This document shows positions 8,282 to 16,693 of a stretch of DNA of 30,767 bases, piece after piece. This stretch comes from Ga0074139 sp964515195 (lineage in GTDB: Bacteria; Bdellovibrionota; Bdellovibrionia; Bdellovibrionales; Bdellovibrionaceae), in NCBI GenBank assembly GCA_964515195.1, contig CAZETK010000040.1:1-30767 (forward strand), written 5' to 3'. The stretch's first letter is position 1. Each line of letters starts with the position of its first letter. The position numbers and the translations under genes were made by a program. The notes beneath the pieces are model-generated. The model was not told where the DNA came from. It did no database searches and saw only the letters and a list, made by a program, of their open reading frames with translations.

Positions 8282-8926
8282 ATGAAGACTCGTATGGTGC
8301 CACCACGTGAGTCCAGTCAGACGTCGACTGCGACAGTATTCACGGGCCTATCTATTAAGGCATTGGCTTTTATTTTGTTAGGCGCAGGGCTTTTCTCGGC
8401 CTGCTCCTCGATTCGAACGCGAAGTCAGCGCTCCGTTTCGGCTCAATCCGGCTCCTCTGTCGTCACTAGTGAAAGTGTTGATTTTAATAGTTCGGCACCT
8501 CAGTACCATCAAGCCGTCCAGTTTGACTGGCCCGTGGATCGGGCTCGGTTAACCCAAGGATTCAAGGCGGGAAAGCGACGTCGACATCTTGGTATCGACT
8601 TGGCTGGCCCAAGAGGCACACCTGTTTTATCAGCTCATTCGGGAATGGTGATTTATGCCGGCCGTGATTTTCGTGGCTTCGGAAAGATGATTTTAATTGA
8701 GAATGGCCGCGGCTGGGCCACCCTTTATGCCCATTTGGATAAGTTCTTGGTATCGGAAGGTCAAAAGATTCGGATTGGCGAAACAATTGGTTTGCTAGGC
8801 AATACAGGCCGTACCACAGGTCCCCATCTTCACTTCGAAATACGAAAAGAAAAACTTCCTGTCGACCCCTTGATGTACTTACCAGGCGGTATGGAAGCGT
8901 CTAGAAGGATCGCTTCTTCGCAGTGA
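8282..8926 (+). CDS. M23 (LytM/NlpD-type) peptidase lipoprotein
   Basis: This is a secreted metallopeptidase of family M23 that probably acts on peptidoglycan or regulates an amidase at the cell envelope. The 214-residue product has a positively charged start, a hydrophobic segment (about 24-40) and a lipobox L-F-S-A-C with Cys41 as the lipidation site. A Ser-rich linker follows. The LytM domain (about 83-207) keeps all zinc ligands: His102 and Asp106 in RHLGIDLAG and His184 in PHLHFEI, with His182 and His151 (YAHL) as catalytic histidines. It is therefore expected to be an active enzyme, unlike degenerate EnvC/NlpD factors. There is no LysM domain. A second in-frame ATG at 8294 is possible. 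A strong terminator follows at 8975-9002. Confidence 0.9.
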   Translation: MKTRMVPPRESSQTSTATVFTGLSIKALAFILLGAGLFSACSSIRTRSQRSVSAQSGSSVVTSESVDFNSSAPQYHQAVQFDWPVDRARLTQGFKAGKRRRHLGIDLAGPRGTPVLSAHSGMVIYAGRDFRGFGKMILIENGRGWATLYAHLDKFLVSEGQKIRIGETIGLLGNTGRTTGPHLHFEIRKEKLPVDPLMYLPGGMEASRRIASSQ

Positions 8927-8974
8927 ACAGAGTCTTAGAACCTCTTTCTAGCCAATAAAAGTTACTTTACAAAT

Positions 8975-9002
8975 CAAAAAGCCCTCTTTCGAGGGCTTTT
9001 TG
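8975..9002. terminator. Bidirectional intrinsic terminator
   Basis: CAAAAAGCCCTC (8975-8986) and GAGGGCTTTTTG (8991-9002) form a perfect 12-bp inverted repeat around the loop TTTC. The GC core followed by T5 works on both strands. It separates the plus-strand M23 gene (ending 8926) from the minus-strand gene ending at 9033, so it can terminate both. Confidence 0.92.
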
Positions 9003-9032
9003 ATGATCTGTGAATCTTTATCTAAGAGCTGA

Positions 9033-10004
9033 TTAGAAGACGTTGATGTTAGCACTCAGGCCAACATTGGTTCTATCGTCACGGATATCTTTAGGAGCAA
9101 ACTGAATATTGGGGTAAAGATAGAAATCACGGTTGATGGAAATCCCTACTCCCATTGACTGATAGGGAGTTAACTGTCGGAACTGACCCCGATCATTTTC
9201 AAACTCTTGGAATGAAAAATAACCGAACACGGTTCTGAAGCTATAACGATCGTTGAAGGCATACTCAAGGAAGGGGTAAGCAGCGGCATCTAAATTGACT
9301 TTCGCATTTCCTTCTCCATCAAAGTTTGATGACCCTTTATAAAGAGTTTTCACTAACGAAAAGGTAGAACCAATAGATAAGCCAGTACCAACTTCAGCGA
9401 TGACAGTTTGGGAGAGATCAAACATCCCGGTGGTTTTTACTGTATTGACATCATAATCAGTCGTAGAATGCACGTATGTTAGTGCTGTATAGGCTTGCAA
9501 GTCCATCAAGCGATAAGCAATATTGTACTCTAAGTAAGGACTAGAGACATTGGCATTTCTTGCATTTTTGCCAGAACCTGAGTTAGTTGCCTCATCAAAT
9601 GTTCTATGAAAAGGGCGGAATAATGTTAGGCCTGTACCAAAATTCAGACTGTCCATATCACCCAAACGTCGTTTGATTGCAACATCTGCATTAAAGTAGG
9701 TGACTGTGTTTGTGTTAACTGAAGCACGATAGTTGGGGCGCTTTTCGTCTAATGGTTTTTCAATAGAGCCCCCTTGATAGGCCAATGCTGTTCGAACAGA
9801 CCATTTCGATTTAGATCCCAAGGTAGCTCGGGCGCGAGCGTTGGTGATTTCGTCATCGATGTCTTTCATCTGCTTGTCTTTATCAACGACGTCTTCAACC
9901 TTTAAAGTTGATTCGTTTGTCTGTTGTGATGATACAGAAGTTGATGATGTTTGAGCGTTTGCAGCCATTCCCGCAGCCACAAAAGCCAATAGTAAGTGTT
10001 TCAA
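9033..10004 (-). CDS. Predicted outer-membrane beta-barrel protein, unknown function
   Basis: I do not recognise a named family. The 323-residue product has a short signal peptide (KHLLLAFVAAGMAANAQ, cleavage likely after residue 17) and then a Ser/Thr-rich stretch. A charged helical segment with DKDKQMKDIDDEI follows at about 40-55. A series of amphipathic strands then ends in SANINVF, with the terminal Phe typical of barrel proteins. Strand-like segments include KWSVRTALAYQGG, FNADVAIKRRLGD, YLEYNIAYRLM, and SFRTVFGYFSFQEF. Translation starts at TTG 10004: AAGGAGG (10011-10017, read on the minus strand) is correctly spaced and no nearby ATG fits. It is followed by the shared terminator. A porin or surface-structural role is possible but unproven. 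Confidence 0.8.
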   Translation of the reverse strand: MKHLLLAFVAAGMAANAQTSSTSVSSQQTNESTLKVEDVVDKDKQMKDIDDEITNARARATLGSKSKWSVRTALAYQGGSIEKPLDEKRPNYRASVNTNTVTYFNADVAIKRRLGDMDSLNFGTGLTLFRPFHRTFDEATNSGSGKNARNANVSSPYLEYNIAYRLMDLQAYTALTYVHSTTDYDVNTVKTTGMFDLSQTVIAEVGTGLSIGSTFSLVKTLYKGSSNFDGEGNAKVNLDAAAYPFLEYAFNDRYSFRTVFGYFSFQEFENDRGQFRQLTPYQSMGVGISINRDFYLYPNIQFAPKDIRDDRTNVGLSANINVF

Positions 10005-10290
10005 GGTACCCCTCCTTCAGTGGTGTATTTTTCTCTCCCCAAGGAACCAAAATGGCTCACGAGAGAATCTCATAGCAAAATGAATACCAATGGGATAGGG
10101 CCATTTCAACACTAATCCATGGGATCTGGGACGTTGCTTCCATTCCTTTTTGACAAATATACAGACGCAGCCTTCCCTTTAAATCCTGAGCTAAAGCAAC
10201 TATTACAGGCCCATTGCGCGATATTACAATGGAAGGATTTCCTTTTCGGGGAAACTCCTCCATTTACGGGAAGCTGCGCTTTAAAGCCGA

Positions 10291-10839
10291 TCAGATGCCA
10301 GACCAAAATATCAAGTCGGATTGAGCTGGATATTCAAATGCCTGCTTCAGAACAACCTGGGTCGTGTCCCATTTTCCCAAGGTGATTCGTAAAAACTGAC
10401 TGCTGCTGTTTTCTCCGTTACGGGTCAGTCGATATTCAACACCCAAGTGCTCGTGCCCATTCCATAGATGCGGGATTCGATAGGTTCGCACATCCAATCG
10501 GAGTCGGGGGTCATCCTGAAAAATAACTTCGGTACGGTCTTGTTTTTTAGACTCACCAGATTCAATCCTCTGATCCACAACCAGTGTATAGACTTTCTTG
10601 TTAACAAAAATGGAGGATCTAAAAGATATCGTATTGTGCGTGACGTTTAGCACTTCAATGAAGCGATGTTGGACCGCGACCCGGTTAAGTTCCGCTCTTT
10701 CAAGCTGCAAGTTCTCCTCAGGGGTCGGCTTATACCCATCGACCACCTTATCCCACCTCTGCTTAATGTTCTCCTGATTCCCGCAAGAAAGAAGCCCTCC
10801 GAATAGGGCTATCAACAAGATGCTGATAAAAAATCTCAT
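10291..10839 (-). CDS. Predicted lipoprotein, unknown function
   Basis: This is a 182-residue predicted lipoprotein of no family I can name. From ATG 10839 the product starts MRFFISILLIALFGGLLSC, a classic lipoprotein signal peptide with the lipid-modified Cys at residue 19. The mature part begins GNQENIKQRWDKVVDGYKPTPEEN and continues as a probably beta-rich domain with conserved-looking segments such as TVVLKQAFEYPA-like C-terminal strands and RTYRIPHLWNGHEHLGVEYRL. A longer reading would start 13 codons upstream, but AAGGAGG at 10844-10850 fixes the start at 10839. Upstream lies a 107-base divergent region shared with the patatin gene and holding an inverted repeat. Confidence 0.82.
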   Translation of the reverse strand: MRFFISILLIALFGGLLSCGNQENIKQRWDKVVDGYKPTPEENLQLERAELNRVAVQHRFIEVLNVTHNTISFRSSIFVNKKVYTLVVDQRIESGESKKQDRTEVIFQDDPRLRLDVRTYRIPHLWNGHEHLGVEYRLTRNGENSSSQFLRITLGKWDTTQVVLKQAFEYPAQSDLIFWSGI

Positions 10840-10885
10840 AAAGCCTCCTTGCTTTATCAACTCAAGACTAGCTTTCAAAGCTTTC

Positions 10886-10917
10886 AGAGGTCAATTTTGT
10901 TTTTTAATTTGACCTCT
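10886..10917. promoter_or_regulatory. Inverted repeat in the divergent lipoprotein/patatin promoter region
   Basis: AGAGGTCAA (10886-10894) and TTGACCTCT (10909-10917) form a perfect 9-bp inverted repeat with a 14-base AT-rich spacer. A partial third copy, TGACCT, lies at 10920-10925. It sits between two divergent start codons (10839 minus and 10947 plus). That position and the lack of a one-sided T-tract suggest an operator for a dimeric regulator rather than a terminator, though a terminator or structured leader is not excluded. Confidence 0.45.
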
Positions 10918-10946
10918 TCTGACCTGATTCGAGATCCTGTCATCAT

Positions 10947-12083
10947 ATGGCGGAAAAAGTTGGACTCGTTCTTTCGGGCGGAGGCGCTCGAGGCGCTTAT
11001 CAAGTGGGTGTTATTCAAGCCATTGCCTCTTTGCTTGAATCGTGGGGCGTTAAGAATCCCTTTCGATTTTACTCTGGAGTTAGCGCAGGCTCTATCAATG
11101 CTGCTTACATTGCCAGCCGAAGCGATGAGCTTTCTGAAGGCGCCAAGGGACTCGTCGATATTTGGGGGCAACTTCGCTCAGAGCAGATTTTCCGTACTGA
11201 TGCCATGAGTTTAGGGAAGATTGGATTAAAGTGGATGGGCGAGCTTTCCTTCGGAAGCCTTACAAAGGGGTCTCCTGTCAAAGCCCTCTTGGACACATCC
11301 CCCCTGCGACAACTGATTGACACAAATTTTGATCTAACCCGCATCAGTCGCAATCTAGAAAAAGATGTATTTGAGGCTTTAGCGATAACAGGGATTGATT
11401 ACAAAGACTCAACAGCTGTCACCTTTGTTCAGAGCCGCGAAAAACATTTGGAATGGCAAAAACCTCGCAAGATCAGTGAGACAGCTGTGATTCGGGCGGA
11501 GCACCTAATGGCCTCATCCGCCATCCCACTCCTATTTCCACCAGTAGCTGTTGATAATCGATACTTTGGCGATGGGTCCTTACGCAATACCCACCCTTGT
11601 AGCCCCTTAATTTATATGGGAGTTCACAAGCTTGTGATTATCGGCGTCCGAACTCAAAATATGACAGCTTACGATGCCCAGAGTTTACTTGATAAGAACC
11701 CCCCGAGTACTGCCCGGGTCCTCAATGTTCTTTTGAATTCTGTGTTGATGGATGGGGTTGATCTGGATGTGGAGCGGATTCAAAAGGTCAATGAAACTGT
11801 AGCACTTATTCCGAAATCCCAGAAGGATGAATTTCCTTACAAACATGTGGATTACGTCTGGATAAGTCCCTCCCGTGACATTGGACAAATCGCGGCCCGT
11901 AAAAGTAAACACCTTCCCAAACTGATTCGTTTTTTAATTAAAAATCTAGGCACTCTTGAAGAGGCTAGCGAGCTTGTTTCCTATCTTCTCTTCGAAAAAG
12001 AGTTCACGCACGAACTTATTGAAATGGGTTTTGAAGACGGCATGGCCGCCAAAGAAAATCTAAAGAAACTCTTTCAGACTTAA
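10947..12083 (+). CDS. Patatin-like phospholipase
   Basis: This is a cytoplasmic or exported lipid acyl hydrolase of the patatin family (RssA/YchK-like), probably cleaving acyl esters of membrane phospholipids. The 378-residue product has the Ser-Asp dyad layout: oxyanion loop GGGARGAY (11-18), nucleophile Ser46 in GVSAG, and Asp209 in YFGDGSLRNTHP. The ASSAIPLLFPPV motif before the Asp is also typical. There is no signal peptide. The C-terminal third (about 240-378) extends beyond the minimal domain and ends in a helical region. ATG 10947 directly precedes the family start, VGLVLSGGGARG. The gene is divergent from the lipoprotein at 10839. Its TAA stop overlaps the convergent kup stop. Confidence 0.92.
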   Translation: MAEKVGLVLSGGGARGAYQVGVIQAIASLLESWGVKNPFRFYSGVSAGSINAAYIASRSDELSEGAKGLVDIWGQLRSEQIFRTDAMSLGKIGLKWMGELSFGSLTKGSPVKALLDTSPLRQLIDTNFDLTRISRNLEKDVFEALAITGIDYKDSTAVTFVQSREKHLEWQKPRKISETAVIRAEHLMASSAIPLLFPPVAVDNRYFGDGSLRNTHPCSPLIYMGVHKLVIIGVRTQNMTAYDAQSLLDKNPPSTARVLNVLLNSVLMDGVDLDVERIQKVNETVALIPKSQKDEFPYKHVDYVWISPSRDIGQIAARKSKHLPKLIRFLIKNLGTLEEASELVSYLLFEKEFTHELIEMGFEDGMAAKENLKKLFQT

Positions 12084-13996
12084 ATTTCCACCTGGATTCC
12101 CACTTCGATCACCTGATTGGGAGGGATACGAAAGAAGGCCGTCGGGCGTTGCGCGTTTCTGGACATGATGGCAAATATCTTCTCTTGCCACAACGGCATG
12201 CTGGGTTTTGCACTGGCCAATATGGTTTCACGGCCTAAGACAAAAGTAGTTTCATTGACCTTGAAGTTCAAATCCCTTTCCCGACAAGCATTTAGGATGT
12301 GTTTCATCTTTGGGATTTCCATGTAACCATATTTTACAATAATCCGGTAAAAATTCGGGATCACCTCTTGAAGCTCCAGTCGATTGGCTTTGGGAACCGT
12401 TGGAAATTCCAAAGTCTGGATAGTTAAGATCGCCACCCGCTCATGAAGAACTTTATTGTGCTTTAAATTGTGCAACAGGGGCACAGGCACCCCCCACGGG
12501 TCCCCCGCCATATACACGGCTGTTCCTGAAATACGAATGGGAGGTTGCTTTAACAACATTTGGCAGAATTCTTCTACACTTACAGATCGCTCTTTCAGTT
12601 TTTCATAAAGAATGCGGCGACCCCGTTGCCAAGTTTTCATCGCGATATATCCGCCCCCTGCAATCATTAAAGGGGCCCAGCCACCGTCATTAACTTTAGT
12701 TATGTTGGCCACAACGAACACAAAGTCGATAATGAAAAAGGGGACAAAAATTAAAACGGCCTTAAGCCAGCTCCACCTCCATTTTGTATTGGAGACAAAG
12801 AAAGTCATGACGGTGGTAAGAAGCATCGTCACGGTGACGGCCACGCCATAGGCTCCCGCCATTTGCGATGAAGTTCTGAATGTCAGAATAAACCAGATCA
12901 CGCCACCAAATAGGGCCCAGTTCATGAACGGAACATAGATCTGCCCAGCTTCTTGGCTGGATGTATGCACAATCGTTAATCGAGGCAGTAGTCCCAACTG
13001 GATGGCCTGTCGAGTGATCGAAAAGACTCCGGAAATCATGCCTTGCGAGGCCATAATCGAAGCTACGGCGCTCAAGATAACCAAGGGAAGTAGTCCCCAT
13101 TCAGGGGCCAACATAAAGAAAGGATTCGAAATCGCTTCCGGATCGGAATATAACAAGGCCCCTTGGCCAAAGTAGTTTAACAATAATCCAGGAAGCGCAA
13201 CAAAAAACCAGGCCCTTCTAATCGGAGATCGTCCGAAGTGCCCCATGTCAGCATATAAAGCCTCCCCGCCCGTAATGACAAGGAAGACTGATCCAATCAC
13301 CGCTAGAGAACCCACCTTATGGTCCAAAAAAAAGTTCACGGCATAACGGGGATCTACCGCCTGCAGAACTTCGGGCACCATTAAAATTCCGCGAATTCCT
13401 AGCGTGCCCAAAACGACAAACCAAACGAGCAGAACGGGTCCATAAATAAACCCGATTCTTCCTGTCCCAAATCTTTGAACCAAAAATAGAGCATTAATGA
13501 TAAAAATCGTAATGGGTATGATATAGGGATCAAAAGCCGGCGTGACATACTTCAAGCCCTCGATTGCTGAAATAACCGAAATGGCAGGCGTGATCATTCC
13601 GTCCCCGAATAATAATGCGGCCCCCATCACGCCAAATGAAACAATGACAAACCGCCGTTTTGAATCACCTTTAGCCTCAATGGCAAGCGACCTCAGCAAA
13701 AGAGTCATCAGAGAAAGAGCTCCTCCTTCTCCCCTATTGTCAGCCCGCAATACTAAGGCCTGATACTTGATCGAGATAACAAGAATCAAACTCCAGAAGA
13801 TAATCGAAAGAATACCTAGGATATTGTCATGGCTAAGTAATAAACCCGCTTCATTGAGGAATGTCTCACGAAGGGCGTAAAGGGGGCTTGTCCCAATATC
13901 ACCGAACACGACCCCAAGGGCACCTAAAGCTAATAGCCACGCTGATTTAGAGGAGATCTCCGAAGGGGCAGCAGCCTGACCAGGTAAATTCGACAT
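12080..13996 (-). CDS. kup: Low-affinity potassium transporter (Kup)
   Basis: Kup/HAK/KUP family proteins are inner-membrane K+ (H+-coupled) uptake systems. From ATG 13996 the protein is 638 residues, close to the family norm. GVVFGDIGTSPLYALRETF at residues 29-47 is the diagnostic first helix. LLFGDGMITPAISVISAIEGL and many further hydrophobic helices (about 12) follow, then a soluble C-terminal domain from about residue 450 (EEFCQMLLKQPPIRISGTAVYMAG). Longer in-frame starts exist at ATG 14035 and TTG 14056. None has a clear Shine-Dalgarno sequence, so the start is uncertain, and I prefer 13996 because of family length. The gene is convergent with the patatin: both TAA stops share TTAA at 12080-12083. 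It is divergent from the PilZ protein gene. Confidence 0.94.
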   Translation of the reverse strand: MSNLPGQAAAPSEISSKSAWLLALGALGVVFGDIGTSPLYALRETFLNEAGLLLSHDNILGILSIIFWSLILVISIKYQALVLRADNRGEGGALSLMTLLLRSLAIEAKGDSKRRFVIVSFGVMGAALLFGDGMITPAISVISAIEGLKYVTPAFDPYIIPITIFIINALFLVQRFGTGRIGFIYGPVLLVWFVVLGTLGIRGILMVPEVLQAVDPRYAVNFFLDHKVGSLAVIGSVFLVITGGEALYADMGHFGRSPIRRAWFFVALPGLLLNYFGQGALLYSDPEAISNPFFMLAPEWGLLPLVILSAVASIMASQGMISGVFSITRQAIQLGLLPRLTIVHTSSQEAGQIYVPFMNWALFGGVIWFILTFRTSSQMAGAYGVAVTVTMLLTTVMTFFVSNTKWRWSWLKAVLIFVPFFIIDFVFVVANITKVNDGGWAPLMIAGGGYIAMKTWQRGRRILYEKLKERSVSVEEFCQMLLKQPPIRISGTAVYMAGDPWGVPVPLLHNLKHNKVLHERVAILTIQTLEFPTVPKANRLELQEVIPNFYRIIVKYGYMEIPKMKHILNACRERDLNFKVNETTFVLGRETILASAKPSMPLWQEKIFAIMSRNAQRPTAFFRIPPNQVIEVGIQVEI

Positions 13997-14105
13997 AGAG
14001 AAATAGTAAAGATATTCCCGCCACCCGTCACTCATATTCTTGCTTTGCGTCGACAAGGCTGGAGATCACTTGTTTTCACTTGGGGTTTAACTCCACAATA
14101 CAAAT

Positions 14106-14813
14106 GTGAGTTCAAACGAAAAGCCCAAGTGGTTCTTGTTAACGAATAATGAAATCAGTGGTCCTTACCACGAGGATGAAATTGCGCCTCTGGCGGCAGC
14201 TTCCCCTGACGCCTTGATCTGGGGCCATGGTTTAAGCGAATGGGTATCTCCAGGTGAGTGGAAAAAATCTCTATCGAGTCTTGATGAAATCCTGAAAAGC
14301 CTAAAAGAGGATATGAACCCATCGTGGATGCTGAAGCAGGGTGAGGACGAATCTGGTCCCTTTACTTATGATCAGCTTGTGCAGACTCTGAAGAACCATC
14401 CTATGCCTGCCGAAGTCTTATTCAAACAGTTGAACGAACCTGACTGGAATGACATTTACCATTATCCCACCTTGGTGGAAGAGGTCGGTATTACCCGCCG
14501 CCAGCATAATCGTGTCCCTATTTCAGGGATATTTCGTTACGAAAAAAATGGGATCTTATTTGATTCTCTTCTGGCCTCTGTCAGTCAAGGCGGAATCGGC
14601 ATTGTGGAAGCTCAAGGAATTGCTGTCGGAGATAAGCTTCGAGGACAAATCGAAAGTCCTCAACTGGCCACTACGATCAACTGCCAATGCGACGTGCTTT
14701 ATCTTCACCAAGATGGGCATTGGGGACTTCGATTTGTGAATCTACCTGCTGAAGCACAAACCATTATTATTGAATACACTCGGAAGTTTGCAGAATCCAA
14801 CCAGGGACGTTAA
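14106..14813 (+). CDS. GYF-GYF-PilZ domain protein, putative cyclic-di-GMP effector
   Basis: The 235-residue cytoplasmic protein has two N-terminal GYF_2/DUF4339-type repeats. The first spans about residues 8-58 (Trp9, Gly19-Pro20, Trp39, Trp46). The second spans about 74-124 (Trp74, Gly84-Pro85, Trp114). A C-terminal PilZ domain (about 131-230) follows. PilZ domains bind cyclic-di-GMP through RxxxR and (D/N)xSxxG. Here R132-QHN-R136 is intact, but the second motif reads S158-V-S-Q-G-G, with Ser where Asp/Asn is expected. GYF_2 domains are thought to bind peptides or proteins, so this could link nucleotide signalling to a partner. Translation starts at GTG 14106 (the ATG at 14104 runs into a stop). 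No enzyme domain is present. Its stop overlaps the convergent methyltransferase end. Confidence 0.82.
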   Translation: MSSNEKPKWFLLTNNEISGPYHEDEIAPLAAASPDALIWGHGLSEWVSPGEWKKSLSSLDEILKSLKEDMNPSWMLKQGEDESGPFTYDQLVQTLKNHPMPAEVLFKQLNEPDWNDIYHYPTLVEEVGITRRQHNRVPISGIFRYEKNGILFDSLLASVSQGGIGIVEAQGIAVGDKLRGQIESPQLATTINCQCDVLYLHQDGHWGLRFVNLPAEAQTIIIEYTRKFAESNQGR

Positions 14814-15556
14814 GATTCGCGCCAAGCCCAAGTGGAGTTTCTTTTTCCCTGGAAGCCATCCCTGATCTGCATAGTAAAACCGTTTCGCTTCAAAGATCGT
14901 TTCAAGTTCCCCATACAGGCATAGGTGCTAAAACCAGCCTCATCGTTTCGGGCCGATTTTAGGACCATATCTAAAAACTCTTCGCTCCACAGTTCAGGGT
15001 TTGTTTTGGAGCTAAAGGCATCATAACAAATGACATGATAAAAACCTGAGGGCAAAGGCTTGGATTTAATATCGGCCTCTAGTCTTAAGCGACCTTCCGC
15101 TAAGGCGCTCATTGCGGATTGCTTGACTGTAAGAGTGTCTAGCTTGCAGGCCTCAGCCGTCATTTGAAGAATCTCTGTGTAAACAGGGTGAGACATTCCA
15201 CCTTGGTAAAAGTTTAAAAAATTATCACGTAGGCCAGGCACGATCTCGAAGGAATCCAGCTCCCAATCAGTTATTGAGTAAGAACAGGTAAGTGCCGACA
15301 TTAAGGTTTCCACATAACCCAAGCCTAATCCCACTGAAAGAACACGAAACGGTTTATTTGTCGCCGCTGTCGAGGTTCGGCAATAGTGATCCAATCCCCA
15401 CTCTAGAGCTTTCCCATAGATGTACTGGGTCTCTGAAAATGCGCCACCCGTGTGATGCATACTTTCGCCGTTCAAGGGCGTCTTATTTATCAGCCTGAGA
15501 GTCGGTGACCCATCTTGAGTCTTTTCGATCAAGAAACCAAGTTCTTTAAAATCCAT
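14810..15556 (-). CDS. MnmC-like SAM-dependent methyltransferase (DUF752/Methyltransf_30)
   Basis: The product resembles the methyltransferase half of MnmC, which in E. coli completes 5-methylaminomethyl-2-thiouridine at the tRNA wobble position. From ATG 15556 it is 248 residues. The SAM-binding segment RVLSVGLGLGYVETLM lies at about 71-86, the acidic strand-end SFEIVPG near 104, and the family motif YDAFSSKTNPELW at about 178-190. It ends GFTMQIRDGFQGKRNSTWAWR, like the GF-x-V-x(n)-G-x-KRE end of DUF752. The MnmC FAD oxidase domain is absent. AGGA at 15563-15566 (minus strand) supports this start. A longer frame reaches GTG 15652 but would overlap the divergent radical SAM gene. The exact tRNA substrate is inferred, not shown. 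Confidence 0.8.
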   Translation of the reverse strand: MDFKELGFLIEKTQDGSPTLRLINKTPLNGESMHHTGGAFSETQYIYGKALEWGLDHYCRTSTAATNKPFRVLSVGLGLGYVETLMSALTCSYSITDWELDSFEIVPGLRDNFLNFYQGGMSHPVYTEILQMTAEACKLDTLTVKQSAMSALAEGRLRLEADIKSKPLPSGFYHVICYDAFSSKTNPELWSEEFLDMVLKSARNDEAGFSTYACMGNLKRSLKRNGFTMQIRDGFQGKRNSTWAWRES

Positions 15557-15638
15557 CTTCATTCCTGCCGCTGGCTTCCTCTTGAGGTGGGGATCAATGG
15601 CCCTTGACACGACAAGGCCGCTTTCGTATTGCTGACCC

Positions 15639-16559
15639 ATGCTACCATTCACCCCGATTTCCGAGCACTATAAAAAGCTTTTTGGGCACAAAGTCTACAA
15701 AATACCCGTGGCCGTTGTGGAATCATGTCCGAATCGTGAAGGTCTAAAAGGGATGGAAACTTGCATCTTTTGTGACGTCTGGGGTTCTGCCGCCCGTGAA
15801 GAGGCTTTTGATCTCCCCCTGCCCCAGCAAATTGAAAAATACCGAGCCCATATACAAAAAAAATTTAAGGCCGAAGAATTTTTAGTTTACTTCCAAGCTT
15901 ACACCAATACGTTCACGCGGCTTCAAAATCTAAGACAAAACTTTGAGTTGGCGCTTCAATATCCGGACGTCAGAGGGTTTGTGGTCGGCACTCGTCCTGA
16001 CTGTCTGTCTCCAGGAGTATTAGATCTGTGGAACGAATTTCACCAACGGGCCTTTGTCGGTGTTGAAATTGGAGTGCAGAGTTTTTTTGACGATCAATTG
16101 CTATTTATGAAGCGCGGGCATACCCGCGAACAGAGTCTTAAGGCCATCGAAAAGATCGCAGCTAAAACAGCCGTTGATCTGGGGCTACACTTGATGTTCG
16201 GCTGGCCCGGAGAAACCCAAGAACACATGATCGAAACCGCTAAAATTTGTAACGATCTTCCCATTACCAATATTAAACTGCATAATGTCCATGTCTTAAA
16301 AAACACCGGGCTTGAAAGTCTCTACAACCAAGGGCTGTTTACTCCCATTGGAAGAGAACAGTATGCCCAACACGTGCAGACTTTCCTGGAACATCTATCG
16401 CCCCGCCTTTATATCCATCGTTTGGCCGCCTATTCCTCCCGTTGGGACGAATTGATTGCTCCACAATGGACTTCTGATAAGATGGGAACTCACCAATTTC
16501 TTGTTGACTGGATGAATAATCGTGGCAGCCGACAGGGATTGGCTTTCAAAAATGCTTAA
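15639..16559 (+). CDS. Radical SAM protein, TIGR01212/YhcC family
   Basis: This is a radical SAM enzyme of the YhcC (TIGR01212) family; its substrate is not established. The 306-residue product has the 4Fe-4S cysteines Cys30, Cys42 and Cys45 in a C-x11-C-x2-C spacing within ESCPNREGLKGMETCIFC, as in this family. Downstream it has FLVYFQAYTNTF, GFVVGTRPDCLSP, VGVEIGVQSFFDDQL and LMFGWPGET, the usual TIM-barrel strands. The C-terminus has HRLAAYSSRWDELIAPQW, also family-typical. ATG 15639 lacks a strong Shine-Dalgarno sequence, but the protein aligns from its first residues (HYKKLFGHKVYKIPV). It is divergent from the MnmC-like gene, and both may act on RNA modification, though that is inference from proximity only. 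Confidence 0.88.
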   Translation: MLPFTPISEHYKKLFGHKVYKIPVAVVESCPNREGLKGMETCIFCDVWGSAAREEAFDLPLPQQIEKYRAHIQKKFKAEEFLVYFQAYTNTFTRLQNLRQNFELALQYPDVRGFVVGTRPDCLSPGVLDLWNEFHQRAFVGVEIGVQSFFDDQLLFMKRGHTREQSLKAIEKIAAKTAVDLGLHLMFGWPGETQEHMIETAKICNDLPITNIKLHNVHVLKNTGLESLYNQGLFTPIGREQYAQHVQTFLEHLSPRLYIHRLAAYSSRWDELIAPQWTSDKMGTHQFLVDWMNNRGSRQGLAFKNA

Positions 16560-16693
16560 AGATTTCTCAAACTAGTTTTGTCAATTAACCCCTGTCATTT
16601 GCTCAATTGATAAGCAGCGGCGCATTTTTTTTTGCATAAAAGGGGTCTAGGTCTTGGGTTCCTGGTTGATTTCCGAGGAAATTTTGTTCACTC

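Noticed and set aside
10057..10385. Overlapping open frames on both strands (minus 10057-10263, minus 10112-10306, plus 10119-10385)
   Set aside because: Three frames are open at once in a 286-base gap, none has a ribosome-binding site, and the plus one runs into the lipoprotein gene. The minus 10057 frame reads somewhat like protein but has no support.
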